DNA of 32,894 nt from Pseudonocardia xinjiangensis (GCF_012911925.1 NZ_JAAXKY010000082.1:1-32894), one strand, 5' to 3'. Shown: positions 14,868 through 22,606, counted from the first letter of the stretch. The notes: generated by a model from the sequence alone, not told the origin. Made by a program: numbers and translations.

Positions 14868-15643
14868 ACGCGGAGATTACGGTAGGCCCAACCGGCCAGC
14901 ACCGCACTGATCGCCGTGGTGAGCAGCAGCGCGAGCAGGTTCCCCAACGCGTCGGCTCCGGTGAGCTGGGCCAGCGCGAGCTGGGCGAGGTGGTAGGTCG
15001 GCAGGAACGGCGCGAGCGCCTGCACGAACCCCGGCATCATGTCCAGCGGGAACCACAGGCCCGACGCCACCACCATCGGCAGGTACACCGCGTTCAGCAC
15101 GGCCGCCGTCGCGTTCGAGGAGGCGACGAAGCCGACGGCGAGCCCGAGCAGGGTGAACGGGAGGCCGCCGAGCAGCAGCACGCCCACGAGCCGCAGCCAC
15201 GTGCCGAGGTCGAGCACCGGTCCCGCCACGAGCAGCGAGACGCCGCTGATCGCGAGCACGACGGCCAGCGCGTAGGGCAACGCGGAGATCACCTTGGCGG
15301 CGATGGTCGTGCCGATCGGGGCCGCCGACACCTTCTTCACCCGCAGCCAGCCGCTCGTCCGGTCCTCGGCCACGGCCACGCCCGGGCTGAGCAGCATCAC
15401 CGAGACGACGCCGAACGTCCCGAAGGTGGCCAGCATGGTCGCGGCCGTCGGCAGCCCGGACGCGGACGGCTGGTTGCCGAACAGCGACGCGAACAGCGCG
15501 AAGAACATCACCGGGAACAGCACCGAGAAGAACAGCGCGGTGGGCTCCCGCAGGATGGCCCGCACCCCGTCGGCCACCTCGACGCCCAAGACCCGCAGGC
15601 CCGGTGCCAGCGGGGACGTCGGTCCCGTCTCGATCGCGGTCAT
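14864..15643 (-). CDS. ABC-2 type exporter permease
   Basis: A 259-residue integral membrane protein with six predicted membrane segments, of the ABC-2 (DrrB/YadH-like) family. Typical sections are REPTALFFSVLFPVMFFALFASLFGN at the first membrane helix and the conserved NAVYLPMVVASGLWFPLDMMPGFVQALAPFLPTYHLAQLA near the end. ATG 15643 has GGAGG upstream and overlaps the ATPase stop (ATGA). It would pair with the adjacent ATPase to export a drug, lipid or peptide; the cargo cannot be read. Confidence 0.9.
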   Translation of the reverse strand: MTAIETGPTSPLAPGLRVLGVEVADGVRAILREPTALFFSVLFPVMFFALFASLFGNQPSASGLPTAATMLATFGTFGVVSVMLLSPGVAVAEDRTSGWLRVKKVSAAPIGTTIAAKVISALPYALAVVLAISGVSLLVAGPVLDLGTWLRLVGVLLLGGLPFTLLGLAVGFVASSNATAAVLNAVYLPMVVASGLWFPLDMMPGFVQALAPFLPTYHLAQLALAQLTGADALGNLLALLLTTAISAVLAGWAYRNLRV

Positions 15644-16584
15644 GCCCGCACCTCCACCTTGTCGCCCGTCGTGTTGTTGCCTGTCGTGTTGTCGCCGCTC
15701 GTCGCGTCCCCGGTGAGCGCGAGCAGAGCCTGTTCCAGCCCCGCGCCCTCCACCCGCAGGTCGGTGAGCTGTTCGTCGAGCACCAGCCATCGGCGCAGCA
15801 CGTCCTCCGGCGCGGCCGTGGCCACCTGGACGCGGTCGCCGTCCGTGGTCACGGACAGGACGCCGGGCAGTGTCCGCAGCACGCTGTCCGCCACGCCGGT
15901 GCGGGCGACGATCGTGCGGTCGGGCAGGCGGGCGGTGAGCCCGGCCGGGGTGTCGGCGGCCACGACGTGCCCCCGGTGCAGCACCACCACCCGGTCGGCG
16001 ACGGCGGCGGCCTCCTCCACGATGTGCGTGGTCAGCAGGATCCCCGCGCCGGCGTCGCGGCGGGCGGCGATCGTGCGCCAGAACGCGCGCCGTGAGGTGA
16101 TGTCCAGCCCGACGGTCGGCTCGTCGAGCAGGAGCAGGGTCGGGTCACCGACCAGGGCCATCGCCAGCGCCACCCGCTGCTGCTGACCCCCCGAGAGCTT
16201 TCCGGCCCGCCTGCGCTGCAGGTCGGTGATCCCGACCTCGGCGAGCACCGGTCCGGCCGCGGTGGCAGGCCGCCCGGCCCGCACCGCCGCACCCCGTACG
16301 AGCTCGGCGACGGTGAGGGTGCGCGGGAAGCCCATCGACTGCTGGACCACGCCGAGATGCCGCCGCGTCGCCGCCCGGCGGGGGTCGCCGCCGCACACGC
16401 GGACCTGCCCCGACTGGGGGGCCAGCAGTCCCGTGGCCAGCCCGACGAGTGTGGTCTTGCCCGCGCCGTTCGGGCCGAGGAGTGCCACGCACTCGCCGGC
16501 CCGGACGGTCATGTCCACCGAGTCGAGGGCGGTGAGGGCGCCGTACCGGTGGTGGGCGCCGGCGATCTGCAGGACGTCGATCAT
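15640..16584 (-). CDS. ABC exporter ATP-binding protein (DrrA-like)
   Basis: The ATPase of the exporter, 314 residues. Walker A GPNGAGKTT at 37-45, Q-loop VVQQ at 79-82, signature LSGGQQQR at 130-137, Walker B LLLLDEP at 150-156 and switch His187 are intact. The C-terminal domain ends in a low-complexity tail (TSGDNTTGNNTTGD) built from short DNA repeats, an odd feature that could vary between strains. ATG 16584 matches the family start; a longer TTG-initiated frame adds a Cys/His-rich segment but has no ribosome site. First gene of the four-gene operon. Confidence 0.92.
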   Translation of the reverse strand: MIDVLQIAGAHHRYGALTALDSVDMTVRAGECVALLGPNGAGKTTLVGLATGLLAPQSGQVRVCGGDPRRAATRRHLGVVQQSMGFPRTLTVAELVRGAAVRAGRPATAAGPVLAEVGITDLQRRRAGKLSGGQQQRVALAMALVGDPTLLLLDEPTVGLDITSRRAFWRTIAARRDAGAGILLTTHIVEEAAAVADRVVVLHRGHVVAADTPAGLTARLPDRTIVARTGVADSVLRTLPGVLSVTTDGDRVQVATAAPEDVLRRWLVLDEQLTDLRVEGAGLEQALLALTGDATSGDNTTGNNTTGDKVEVRA

Positions 16585-16644
16585 GGCGTTGACGGTGCCG
16601 GGTTCCGCCCTGCTGTGGCAGTGGGCGCAGTCAGGGCCCCGGCC

Positions 16645-16656
16645 TGACAAAAGTCA
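16645..16656. promoter_or_regulatory. TGAC-AAAA-GTCA palindrome upstream of the exporter operon
   Basis: A 12-base AT-centred palindrome in the divergent region between the ABC operon and the AlkZ-like gene. On the minus strand it contains TTGTCA, a good -35 match for the ABC operon, although no strong -10 follows at 17 bases. A candidate operator for the operon's own response regulator. Confidence 0.35.
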
Positions 16657-16707
16657 CGTTCGTGCTCGATCACGAGGTTGTCGGGGGCGCCGGGCACACT
16701 CCGGGGC

Positions 16708-17763
16708 ATGGCGGAGCGCGTGCTGACCACCGATGAGCTCAACCGCGCGGTCCTCGCGCGCCAGCTCCTGCTCGAGCGGTCCGCGCTGCCGCCGGAGCGG
16801 GCCGTCGAGCAGGTCGGCGGCCTGCAGACGCAGTACTCGCCGTCGGGCTACATCGGGCTGTGGTCGCGGGTCACGGGCTTCCGCCGGGAGCTGCTCACCG
16901 ACGCCCTGACGAGCGGCACCGTCGTGCAGGGCTGGGCGATGCGCTGCACGATCCACATGCTCTCGGCGTCCGACTACTGGCCCCTCATCGCCGCGGTGCG
17001 GGCCCCCCGCCGCGTGTGGTGGGTCCGCGCCCACGGGGGCAGCGGGATCGACATGGGCAAGGTCGCCGATGCCGTGCGGGGGTATCTGGCCGACGGGCCG
17101 CTCAAGCAGGCCGAGATCCAGCGGCTCCTGGCGGCCGACGGGTTCCCGCGTGAGGTGTGGTCCGGCGTCCAGCTCTGGCTCGAACTGGTGCGCGTGCCGC
17201 CTGCGGGCACCTGGGGCACGCCGCGGGCCCACGTCTACGGGCTCGCGGAGCACACGGTGCCCCTACCCGCGTCCCTGCCGTCGGTGGAGGAGGGCGAGGA
17301 GCTGCTGGTCCGGCGCTATCTCGAGGGCTTCGGCCCCGCGTCGGCCAAGGACATCTCGTCCTTCTGCGGATGGACGGTCACGGGTGCGCGCAGGGTGCTG
17401 GAGCGGCTCGAGCCGCGGCGCTTCCGCGACGAGTCGGGCGGTGAGCTGTTCGACCTGCCCGGCGCCCCGTTGCCGCCGGCCGACGCCCCCGCGCCCGTGC
17501 GGTTCCTGGGCCAGTGGGAGGCGGTCCTGCTCGTGCACGCGCGGCGCACGCAGATCCTCCCGGAGGAGTACCGGCCGCTGGTCTTCGGCAAGACGATGCC
17601 CCAGTCGGTGCCCACGTTCCTCGTCGACGGCCGGGTGGCGGGCACCTGGCGCTACGTCGAGGGTTCCGTTCGCTGCGAGCCGTTCCAGGTGCTGCCCCGT
17701 GCCGTGCTCGACGAGCTGCACGACGAGGGCGAGCGCCTCACGGAGTTCTACGCGGGCGGGTGA
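16708..17763 (+). CDS. Winged-helix protein of the AlkZ/YcaQ family
   Basis: A 351-residue HTH_42 (PF06224) protein. The family includes the DNA glycosylases AlkZ (azinomycin self-resistance in Streptomyces) and E. coli YcaQ/AlkX, which excise alkylated bases and unhook interstrand crosslinks. The catalytic Q-x-Q motif is visible as Gln40-Thr41-Gln42 in GGLQTQYSPSGY, placing it on the AlkZ-like rather than the YcaQ-like (Q-x-D) side. Three winged-helix modules are expected; TSGTVVQGWAMRCTIHML and ASAKDISSFCGW belong to them. ATG 16708 is chosen over an upstream in-frame start because the family sequence begins here. It is not in an obvious biosynthetic cluster, but a self-operated exporter operon diverges from it 123 bases away. 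Confidence 0.8.
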   Translation: MAERVLTTDELNRAVLARQLLLERSALPPERAVEQVGGLQTQYSPSGYIGLWSRVTGFRRELLTDALTSGTVVQGWAMRCTIHMLSASDYWPLIAAVRAPRRVWWVRAHGGSGIDMGKVADAVRGYLADGPLKQAEIQRLLAADGFPREVWSGVQLWLELVRVPPAGTWGTPRAHVYGLAEHTVPLPASLPSVEEGEELLVRRYLEGFGPASAKDISSFCGWTVTGARRVLERLEPRRFRDESGGELFDLPGAPLPPADAPAPVRFLGQWEAVLLVHARRTQILPEEYRPLVFGKTMPQSVPTFLVDGRVAGTWRYVEGSVRCEPFQVLPRAVLDELHDEGERLTEFYAGG

Positions 17764-17773
17764 GGCCGGCGCG

Positions 17774-17944
17774 TCAGGGCAGGCGGATGTCGGAGTGGTA
17801 GCCGGGTAGCGCACGCAGCTCGGCGAGCTCTCGCTCGCGGTCGCGGTCCACCGGGACGGACGACGTCACGCGCCCGCCCGGACGCGCGATCGAGATCGCC
17901 ACGGCGACGGCGACGGCGAGCAGGACGATGATTGCGGTAGCCAT
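17774..17944 (-). CDS. 56-residue single-pass membrane protein
   Basis: A short ORF that starts at ATG 17944 and ends at TGA 17774. The product begins MATAIIVLLAVAVAVAISIA, a strong transmembrane helix, then a cytoplasmic-looking charged part (VPVDRDRERELAELRALPG) and ends GYHSDIRLP. The first 20 codons are clean GC3-biased. A -10-like AATACT lies 7 bases before the ATG with no ribosome site, as for other leaderless genes here. It is transcribed divergently from the GlxA-type regulator and shares with it a control region holding four CTGCCA half-sites. It may be a target of that regulator. I do not recognise the family. Confidence 0.65.
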   Translation of the reverse strand: MATAIIVLLAVAVAVAISIARPGGRVTSSVPVDRDRERELAELRALPGYHSDIRLP

Positions 17945-18016
17945 GGCAGGAAGTATTCGCCGCTCTAGTTCCTGCCAACAGTGGCAGACGTGCCTATCAG
18001 AGCAAACATCCTGCCA
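17944..18016. promoter_or_regulatory. Four CTGCCA half-sites between a small gene and the GlxA regulator
   Basis: TGGCAGG at 17944-17950, CTGCCA at 17972-17977, TGGCAG at 17982-17987 and CCTGCCA at 18010-18016. The middle two form the palindrome CTGCCA-ACAG-TGGCAG; the outer two touch the start of the small gene and the -10 of the regulator gene. This is a strong candidate operator set for autoregulation and control of the divergent small gene. Confidence 0.6.
17952..17957 (-). promoter_or_regulatory. -10-like box of the 56-residue membrane protein gene
   Basis: AATACT on the minus strand (17957-17952), 7 bases before ATG 17944. Confidence 0.4.
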
Positions 18017-18017
18017 C

Positions 18018-18023
18018 TATGCT
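18018..18023 (+). promoter_or_regulatory. -10 box, leaderless start of the GlxA regulator gene
   Basis: TATGCT ends 6 bases before ATG 18030 and directly follows the last CTGCCA half-site. Confidence 0.55.
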
Positions 18024-18029
18024 GTCGCC

Positions 18030-18995
18030 ATGCTGTCCACCGTCGCCGCACTGGTGCTTCCCGAGGTCTCGCCGTTCGAGTTCGGCACCATCTGCGAGGT
18101 GTTCGGTGTCGACCGCACCGCCGACGGCGTGCCGCCGTTCGAGCTGAGGGTGTGCGGTCCCGCAGCGGGTGAGCCGGTCTCCACCACCGTCGGGATGAGC
18201 GTCGTCCCCGAGTACGGCCTCGACGGGCTGCGCGACGCCGACCTCGTCGCGGTCGGGGCCACCCGGCTGCGGACCTTCCCCGAACCGGTGCTCGACGCGC
18301 TGCGCGAGGCGGCGGCGAGTGGAAGCACGATGCTCAGCGTGTGTTCCGGAGCGTTCGTGCTCGGAGCCGCCGGCCTGCTCGACGGCCGCTCGTGCACCAC
18401 GCACTGGATGAACGTCGACGAGCTGCGCGAGCGCCACCCGCTGGCCCAGGTCGACCCCGACGTGCTGTTCGTCGACGACGGCGACCTCATCACCAGCGCA
18501 GGCACGGCGGCCGGCATCGACGCCTGCCTGCACCTGGTACGCCGGGAGCTGGGCAGCGCCGTCGTCAACCTGATCGCCCGCCGCATGGTCGTGCCCCCGC
18601 AACGCGACGGCGGGCAGCGGCAGTTCGTGGAGCAGCCGGTGCCGCAGTGTTCGTCCGACGGCCTCGCCCCGGTGCTGGACTGGGTGATCGACCACCTCGA
18701 GGTCGAGCACACGGTCAGTGACCTGGCCCGGCGGGCGCGCATGTCGGACCGCAGCTTCGCCCGTCGCTTCGTGGCCGAGACCGGCACCACGCCGCACCGC
18801 TGGCTCACACTGCAGCGGGTGCTGCGCGCGCAGCGGCTGCTCGAGGACACCGATCTCGGCATCGACGACGTCGCCGAGCGCAGCGGTTTCGGGAGCGGGG
18901 CGCTGCTGCGCCACCACTTCCGCAAGGTCGTGGGGGTGGCGCCGGCCGACTACCGGCGAACGTTCACCCTGCGCGCGGCGGTGGCGGGCCACTGA
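18030..18995 (+). CDS. GlxA-type AraC-family regulator with DJ-1/PfpI domain
   Basis: A 321-residue regulator with an N-terminal DJ-1/PfpI (class I amidotransferase-like) domain at about 1-190 and a C-terminal AraC double helix-turn-helix at about 225-315. The nucleophile-elbow-like turn reads MLSVCSGAFVLGAAGLL with Cys105, followed by RSCTTHW, the usual pattern in GlxA and FtrA relatives. The DNA-binding part includes SDLARRARMSDRSFARRFVAETGTTPHRWL and IDDVAERSGFGSGALLRHHFRKVVGVAPADYRR. The ligand is not known. ATG 18030 is supported by a TATGCT -10 box 6 bases upstream. It is probably self-regulated through the CTGCCA sites and may control the divergent 56-residue membrane protein gene. Confidence 0.9.
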   Translation: MLSTVAALVLPEVSPFEFGTICEVFGVDRTADGVPPFELRVCGPAAGEPVSTTVGMSVVPEYGLDGLRDADLVAVGATRLRTFPEPVLDALREAAASGSTMLSVCSGAFVLGAAGLLDGRSCTTHWMNVDELRERHPLAQVDPDVLFVDDGDLITSAGTAAGIDACLHLVRRELGSAVVNLIARRMVVPPQRDGGQRQFVEQPVPQCSSDGLAPVLDWVIDHLEVEHTVSDLARRARMSDRSFARRFVAETGTTPHRWLTLQRVLRAQRLLEDTDLGIDDVAERSGFGSGALLRHHFRKVVGVAPADYRRTFTLRAAVAGH

Positions 18996-19011
18996 GCGCC
19001 CGGCGGGCGGG

Positions 19012-20109
19012 TCAGTCGGCGAGCAGGCTCACCGGCTCGGACGCGCGGCCGCCGAGCTCGACCTGGTGCACGAGCTGCGGGATCGGCAGCGGCCGGTTGC
19101 GGGTGACGGTGGCCGCCGCGACCCCGGGCAGCGCGATGAACGGGTAGACGTCCTCGAGGCGCGCCACGCGCTCGCAGACCTCCTGGCAGAACCACATGAC
19201 CTTCTCCGGGGGCCAGGACGGGAGCACCACGAGGAAGTCCTCGCGGCCGATCCGCACCACCCGGTCGACGCTCGTGAGCAGGTCCTGCACGCATTCGCTC
19301 ACGCCGTGGAGGGCGGCGAGCTCGGCGCGCAGCCCGTAGTCGGCCCGGACCTCGGCGATACCGAACACCCGCAGCAGGGCCAGCCCGATCGGCAACGTGC
19401 CGGCGCCGAGCCCGGCGGTCCACCGCTGCAGGAACTTCTCGGTGTAGAGGCCCGTGCGCGGATCGCGCTCCCCGCTGTCCTCCGCCACGGCTTCGAGCGC
19501 CACCTCCGCCGCGGTGCGGGCCCGGACCGCGGCCTCCATGCGGTCGGCGAGGTAGCGGGCGGGGACGCCCCACCAGTCCTGGTAGGAGGGCTCGGTCACG
19601 AGCTGCACGGCCTGCAGGATCTCGTCCATCCGGGCCACGACGGGCGCGGGCAGCCGGAGCCGGGAACGCAGCCGGAGGACCGCCCGGATGGCGTCCTCCC
19701 GGCGGAAGGACCACCGGCCGCGGAACGTGCGGCCCTCCTCGATCGTCCGGGCGACGGGATCGACCGTCTCCAGGTCGGTGGCGGTGAGGGTGGCGCCCCC
19801 GTGCGGACCGAGAACGGTGACGCTCCACTCGCGGGTGAGGGGGTCGGTCGCCGGGAGCAGCGCGGGCGCCACCCCGGGTGGCATCGGCGGTACGGCGTCC
19901 TCCGCCATCCCGATCACCGTGAGGGCCCCGTGGGCAGCGATCTCCTGGTAGACGGCCTTGGCGCGCTCGAAGTAGGAGTGCTTCTGGAACATCGCGATGA
20001 CGATCAGTGGCTCGCCGGGGGCCGCAGCAAGGGCGAACTGCTCGATGGCGTGTGACAGCTCGATGAGCACAGGCTTGCCGAGAAGCTCGCCGGTCCCGCT
20101 ACGGTCCAC
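19012..20109 (-). CDS. DICT sensor protein with a degenerate GGDEF domain
   Basis: A 365-residue protein with a DICT domain at about 8-125 (LIELSHAIEQFALAAAPGEPLIVIAMFQKHSYFERAKAVYQEIA), a helical linker and a GGDEF-like domain from about 215 (DPRTGLYTEKFLQRW). DICT domains accompany diguanylate cyclases and two-component proteins and are thought to sense light or other signals. The catalytic loop that should read GGDEF is RIGREDF (GREDF at 288-292), so cyclase activity is doubtful; it may bind nucleotide or partner proteins instead. The GTG start at 20109 is preceded by TACCCT at 8 bases, a leaderless arrangement. It is divergent from the crotonase gene; both promoters share 129 bases. Confidence 0.78.
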   Translation of the reverse strand: MDRSGTGELLGKPVLIELSHAIEQFALAAAPGEPLIVIAMFQKHSYFERAKAVYQEIAAHGALTVIGMAEDAVPPMPPGVAPALLPATDPLTREWSVTVLGPHGGATLTATDLETVDPVARTIEEGRTFRGRWSFRREDAIRAVLRLRSRLRLPAPVVARMDEILQAVQLVTEPSYQDWWGVPARYLADRMEAAVRARTAAEVALEAVAEDSGERDPRTGLYTEKFLQRWTAGLGAGTLPIGLALLRVFGIAEVRADYGLRAELAALHGVSECVQDLLTSVDRVVRIGREDFLVVLPSWPPEKVMWFCQEVCERVARLEDVYPFIALPGVAAATVTRNRPLPIPQLVHQVELGGRASEPVSLLAD

Positions 20110-20117
20110 GAGGCGGG

Positions 20118-20123
20118 AGGGTA
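20118..20123 (-). promoter_or_regulatory. -10 box, leaderless start of the DICT protein gene
   Basis: TACCCT on the minus strand (20123-20118), 8 bases before GTG 20109. Confidence 0.45.
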
Positions 20124-20226
20124 GCCCCCCCGACGGCACGGGCTGTTGCGCCGAACGGATGATCGGCGGCCTCGGAGATTTGTAACACACGTCACCGCCG
20201 ACCGCCGGATTCGGATGGTCCGGACG

Positions 20227-20232
20227 TACTGT
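20227..20232 (+). promoter_or_regulatory. -10 box, leaderless start of the crotonase gene
   Basis: TACTGT ends 6 bases before GTG 20239; no Shine-Dalgarno precedes this GTG. Confidence 0.55.
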
Positions 20233-20238
20233 CGGGCC

Positions 20239-21069
20239 GTGAGCGGACTGCGCGAAGATCACGGAGACCCCGACGCCGCCGTACTCGCCGATCATGCCCC
20301 TGACGGTGTCCTCACGCTGACGTTCAACCGTCCGGAGCGGCGCAACGGCTGGGCCGAGGACATGGAGCAGGGCTACTACGACCTGCTGGTGCGGGCCGCC
20401 GCGGATCCCGACGTCCGCGCCGTCGTCGTGACGGGCGCGGGCAGCACGTTCTGCCCCGGCGCCGACCTCTCCCGCCTCGGTGGCCTCGGTGCGGAGGGCG
20501 CGCGGCTGCCGCACAAGCCGGTGGACGTGCCCCGGCAGTTCCCCAAGCCGTTGATCGCGGCGATCAACGGCGGCTGCGCGGGGGTGGGACTGGTGCAGGC
20601 GCTGTTCTGCCACGTGCGGTTCGCCGCCGACACCGCTCGCTTCTCCACCGCGTTCGCCCGGCGGGGCCTCATCGCGGAGTACGGGGTCGCGTGGACGCTC
20701 CAGCGGCTGGTCGGGGTCGAGAACGCGATGGACCTCCTGCTGTCGGGGCGCACGGTCGATGCGGCGGAGGCCAAGGAGCTGGGCCTGGTCAGCCGGGTCG
20801 TCCCGCGCGCCGACGTGCTCGGCGCCGCCCAGGCCTATGCGGGCGACCTCGCCCGCAACTGCAGCCCCCGCGCCATGGCCGTGATCGCCGGACAGGTGCT
20901 CGCCGACCAGGAAGGGTCGTTCGACGAGGCGCTGGAGCGCTCCTACATCCACGCCGACCGGTTCATCGGTTCGGCGGACCTGCGGGAAGGAGTGGCGTCC
21001 TTCCTGGAGAAACGCCCGCCACGGTTCGCGCCGCTGGGCAGCCGGGAGAGCACACTCCGTGCTCCGTGA
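20239..21069 (+). CDS. Enoyl-CoA hydratase/isomerase family protein
   Basis: A 276-residue crotonase-fold enzyme acting on an acyl-CoA thioester. LTLTFNRPERRNGW, the first oxyanion-hole strand AGSTFCPGADLS and the second loop AAINGGCAGVGLVQALFCHVRFAADTARF are typical. The segment RGLIAEYGVAWTLQRLVG follows, with a Glu in the position often acidic in hydratases. The isomerase, hydratase or ring-cleaving activity cannot be separated without alignment. GTG 20239 is chosen because of the -10 box in front. A ferredoxin reductase gene follows 84 bases downstream on the same strand. Confidence 0.88.
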   Translation: MSGLREDHGDPDAAVLADHAPDGVLTLTFNRPERRNGWAEDMEQGYYDLLVRAAADPDVRAVVVTGAGSTFCPGADLSRLGGLGAEGARLPHKPVDVPRQFPKPLIAAINGGCAGVGLVQALFCHVRFAADTARFSTAFARRGLIAEYGVAWTLQRLVGVENAMDLLLSGRTVDAAEAKELGLVSRVVPRADVLGAAQAYAGDLARNCSPRAMAVIAGQVLADQEGSFDEALERSYIHADRFIGSADLREGVASFLEKRPPRFAPLGSRESTLRAP

Positions 21070-21153
21070 GGTCGGCTATCCGGCGCGCTGAGCCAAGTCC
21101 GGATCCGCCCGCGGTGGCAGGATCGGAGCAGGACCAGCACGGGAGATGAGCAC

Positions 21154-22509
21154 ATGCAGCAGGCACAGGCCCGGGTCGCGGTGATCGGAGCGGGCCCGTC
21201 CGGGCTGTACGCCGCGGCTGCTCTCCTCGCCTCGGGTGAGCCGGTGAGCGTGGAGGTACTGGATCGGCTGCCGGCGCCGTACGGGCTCGTGCGCTACGGC
21301 GTGGCGCCCGACCACGTGAAGATGAAGTCGGTCATCCGCGTGCTGCAGAAGCCCTTCGACCCCGCACACGTCGAGTTCCTCGGGGGCGTCCGGGTCGGGG
21401 AGAGCGGCATCCCGCTGGACGTGCTGCGCGACCACTTCCACGCCGTGGTCCACGCCACCGGCAGCTCCGTCGACCGCCGCCTCGGGGTGCCCGGCGAGGA
21501 GCTGGCCGGCTCGCTCGGCTCGGGCGCCTTCGTGAGCTGGTACTGCGGTCACCCCGACCACGTCGACCTGCAGCCGCTGCTGGACCACCCGGGTGTCGCC
21601 GTGGTCGGGGCGGGGAACGTGGCGCTGGACGTCGCCCGCGTGCTGGCCAAGACCGCCGACGAGATGGCCGAGACCGACGTCCCGGAGCCCGTGCTCGCCG
21701 CACTGCGCGCCAGCGCCGTCCGGGACGTGCACGTCCTGATCCGCAGAGGGCCGCAGCACGTGCGGTTCACCCCCGCCGAGCTGCGCCAGATCGGGGAGCT
21801 CGCCAACGCCGACGTCATCGTGCACGACGACGGGCTGCTCGCCGCCGGGGTCGACGAGCCGGAGGACCGGCGGCAGCGGCAGAACCTGGAGATGCTCCGG
21901 GAGTGGGCCGCCCACGGGAGCACGGGCAAGCCGCGCCGGGTGCATCTGCGGTTCCTGCGCAACCCGGTGCGGTTGCTCGGGGAGAACGGCCGGGTGAGCG
22001 CGGTGGTGGTGGAGCGCACCCGGATCGACGCCGAGGGCCGCGTGGTCGGCACCGGCGAGGAGGAGACGCTCGACGTCGGGCTCGTGGTGCGGGCGATCGG
22101 GTACGACGCGGAGCCGATCCCGGGCCTGCCGTTCGACGCCCGCACCGGCACGGTGCCCAACGAGGGCGGCCGGGTGGTGCGCGACGGCGTCCCCGTGCCC
22201 GGCGCGTACGTCACGGGGTGGATCAAGCGCGGCCCGACCGGCGTGATCGGCACGAACAAGGCCGACGCGGCCGAGACGGTCGCGGCGCTGCTGGCCGACC
22301 TGCCGGCGCTCCCGGCGCCCCCGCACCCCGAGCCGGAGGTGTTCCGGAAGGCCCTGGCCTCGTACGGGATGCGGCCGGTGGACTGGACCGGATGGCTGCG
22401 GCTGGACGCCGAGGAGGTCCGCCGCGGCGGCCGCCGGGGAGCGGAGCGGGTGAAGGTCGCGGACCTCGCCGAGATGATGGAGGCCGCGCACGGCGCGCCT
22501 GCTCCCTGA
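21154..22509 (+). CDS. fprA: Ferredoxin-NADP reductase, FprA/adrenodoxin reductase type
   Basis: A 451-residue flavoprotein passing electrons between NADPH and ferredoxin. The FAD site is IGAGPSGLYAAAAL (GxGxxG at 12-17) and the NADPH site GAGNVALDVARVL begins at residue 152. YGLVRYGVAPDHVKMKSV and the C-terminal VTGWIKRGPTGVIGTNKADAAETV are family signatures. The length matches M. tuberculosis FprA (about 456). ATG 21154 is preceded by GGGAG at 8 bases. It could supply electrons to class I P450s such as the one at 3965-5152 via a ferredoxin not in this window. No ferredoxin domain is fused. Confidence 0.93.
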   Translation: MQQAQARVAVIGAGPSGLYAAAALLASGEPVSVEVLDRLPAPYGLVRYGVAPDHVKMKSVIRVLQKPFDPAHVEFLGGVRVGESGIPLDVLRDHFHAVVHATGSSVDRRLGVPGEELAGSLGSGAFVSWYCGHPDHVDLQPLLDHPGVAVVGAGNVALDVARVLAKTADEMAETDVPEPVLAALRASAVRDVHVLIRRGPQHVRFTPAELRQIGELANADVIVHDDGLLAAGVDEPEDRRQRQNLEMLREWAAHGSTGKPRRVHLRFLRNPVRLLGENGRVSAVVVERTRIDAEGRVVGTGEEETLDVGLVVRAIGYDAEPIPGLPFDARTGTVPNEGGRVVRDGVPVPGAYVTGWIKRGPTGVIGTNKADAAETVAALLADLPALPAPPHPEPEVFRKALASYGMRPVDWTGWLRLDAEEVRRGGRRGAERVKVADLAEMMEAAHGAPAP

Positions 22510-22518
22510 ACCGGGTTA

Positions 22519-22594
22519 GGGGTGTCCCGTGGATCTTGGTCGATGAGGGCCGCCTGGGCGCGGCTGTCGCGATTGAAGATCCGCGGGACATCCC
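22519..22594. repeat. 19-base inverted repeat with 38-base spacer
   Basis: Arm 22519-22537 and arm 22576-22594 are reverse complements at 17 of 19 positions; both differences form G-T wobbles, so all 19 pairs can stack in RNA. The spacer holds GCCGC and GCGGC that form a second small hairpin. The left arm starts 10 bases after the fprA stop; the right arm ends one base before the -10 box of the acyl-CoA dehydrogenase gene. It may be a terminator, a palindromic repeat element or a regulatory site. Confidence 0.55.
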
Positions 22595-22595
22595 T

Positions 22596-22601
22596 TAGCC
22601 T
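22596..22601 (+). promoter_or_regulatory. -10 box, leaderless start of the acyl-CoA dehydrogenase gene
   Basis: TAGCCT is 5 bases from GTG 22607. The 12 bases TAGCCTCGGGCG are identical to those at 28686-28697 before the GT87 gene. Confidence 0.5.
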
Positions 22602-22606
22602 CGGGC

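Noticed and set aside
18997..19009. CGCCC-GGC-GGGCG hairpin between the GlxA and DICT genes
   Set aside because: A 5-bp stem occurs by chance often at this GC content; not strong enough to call.
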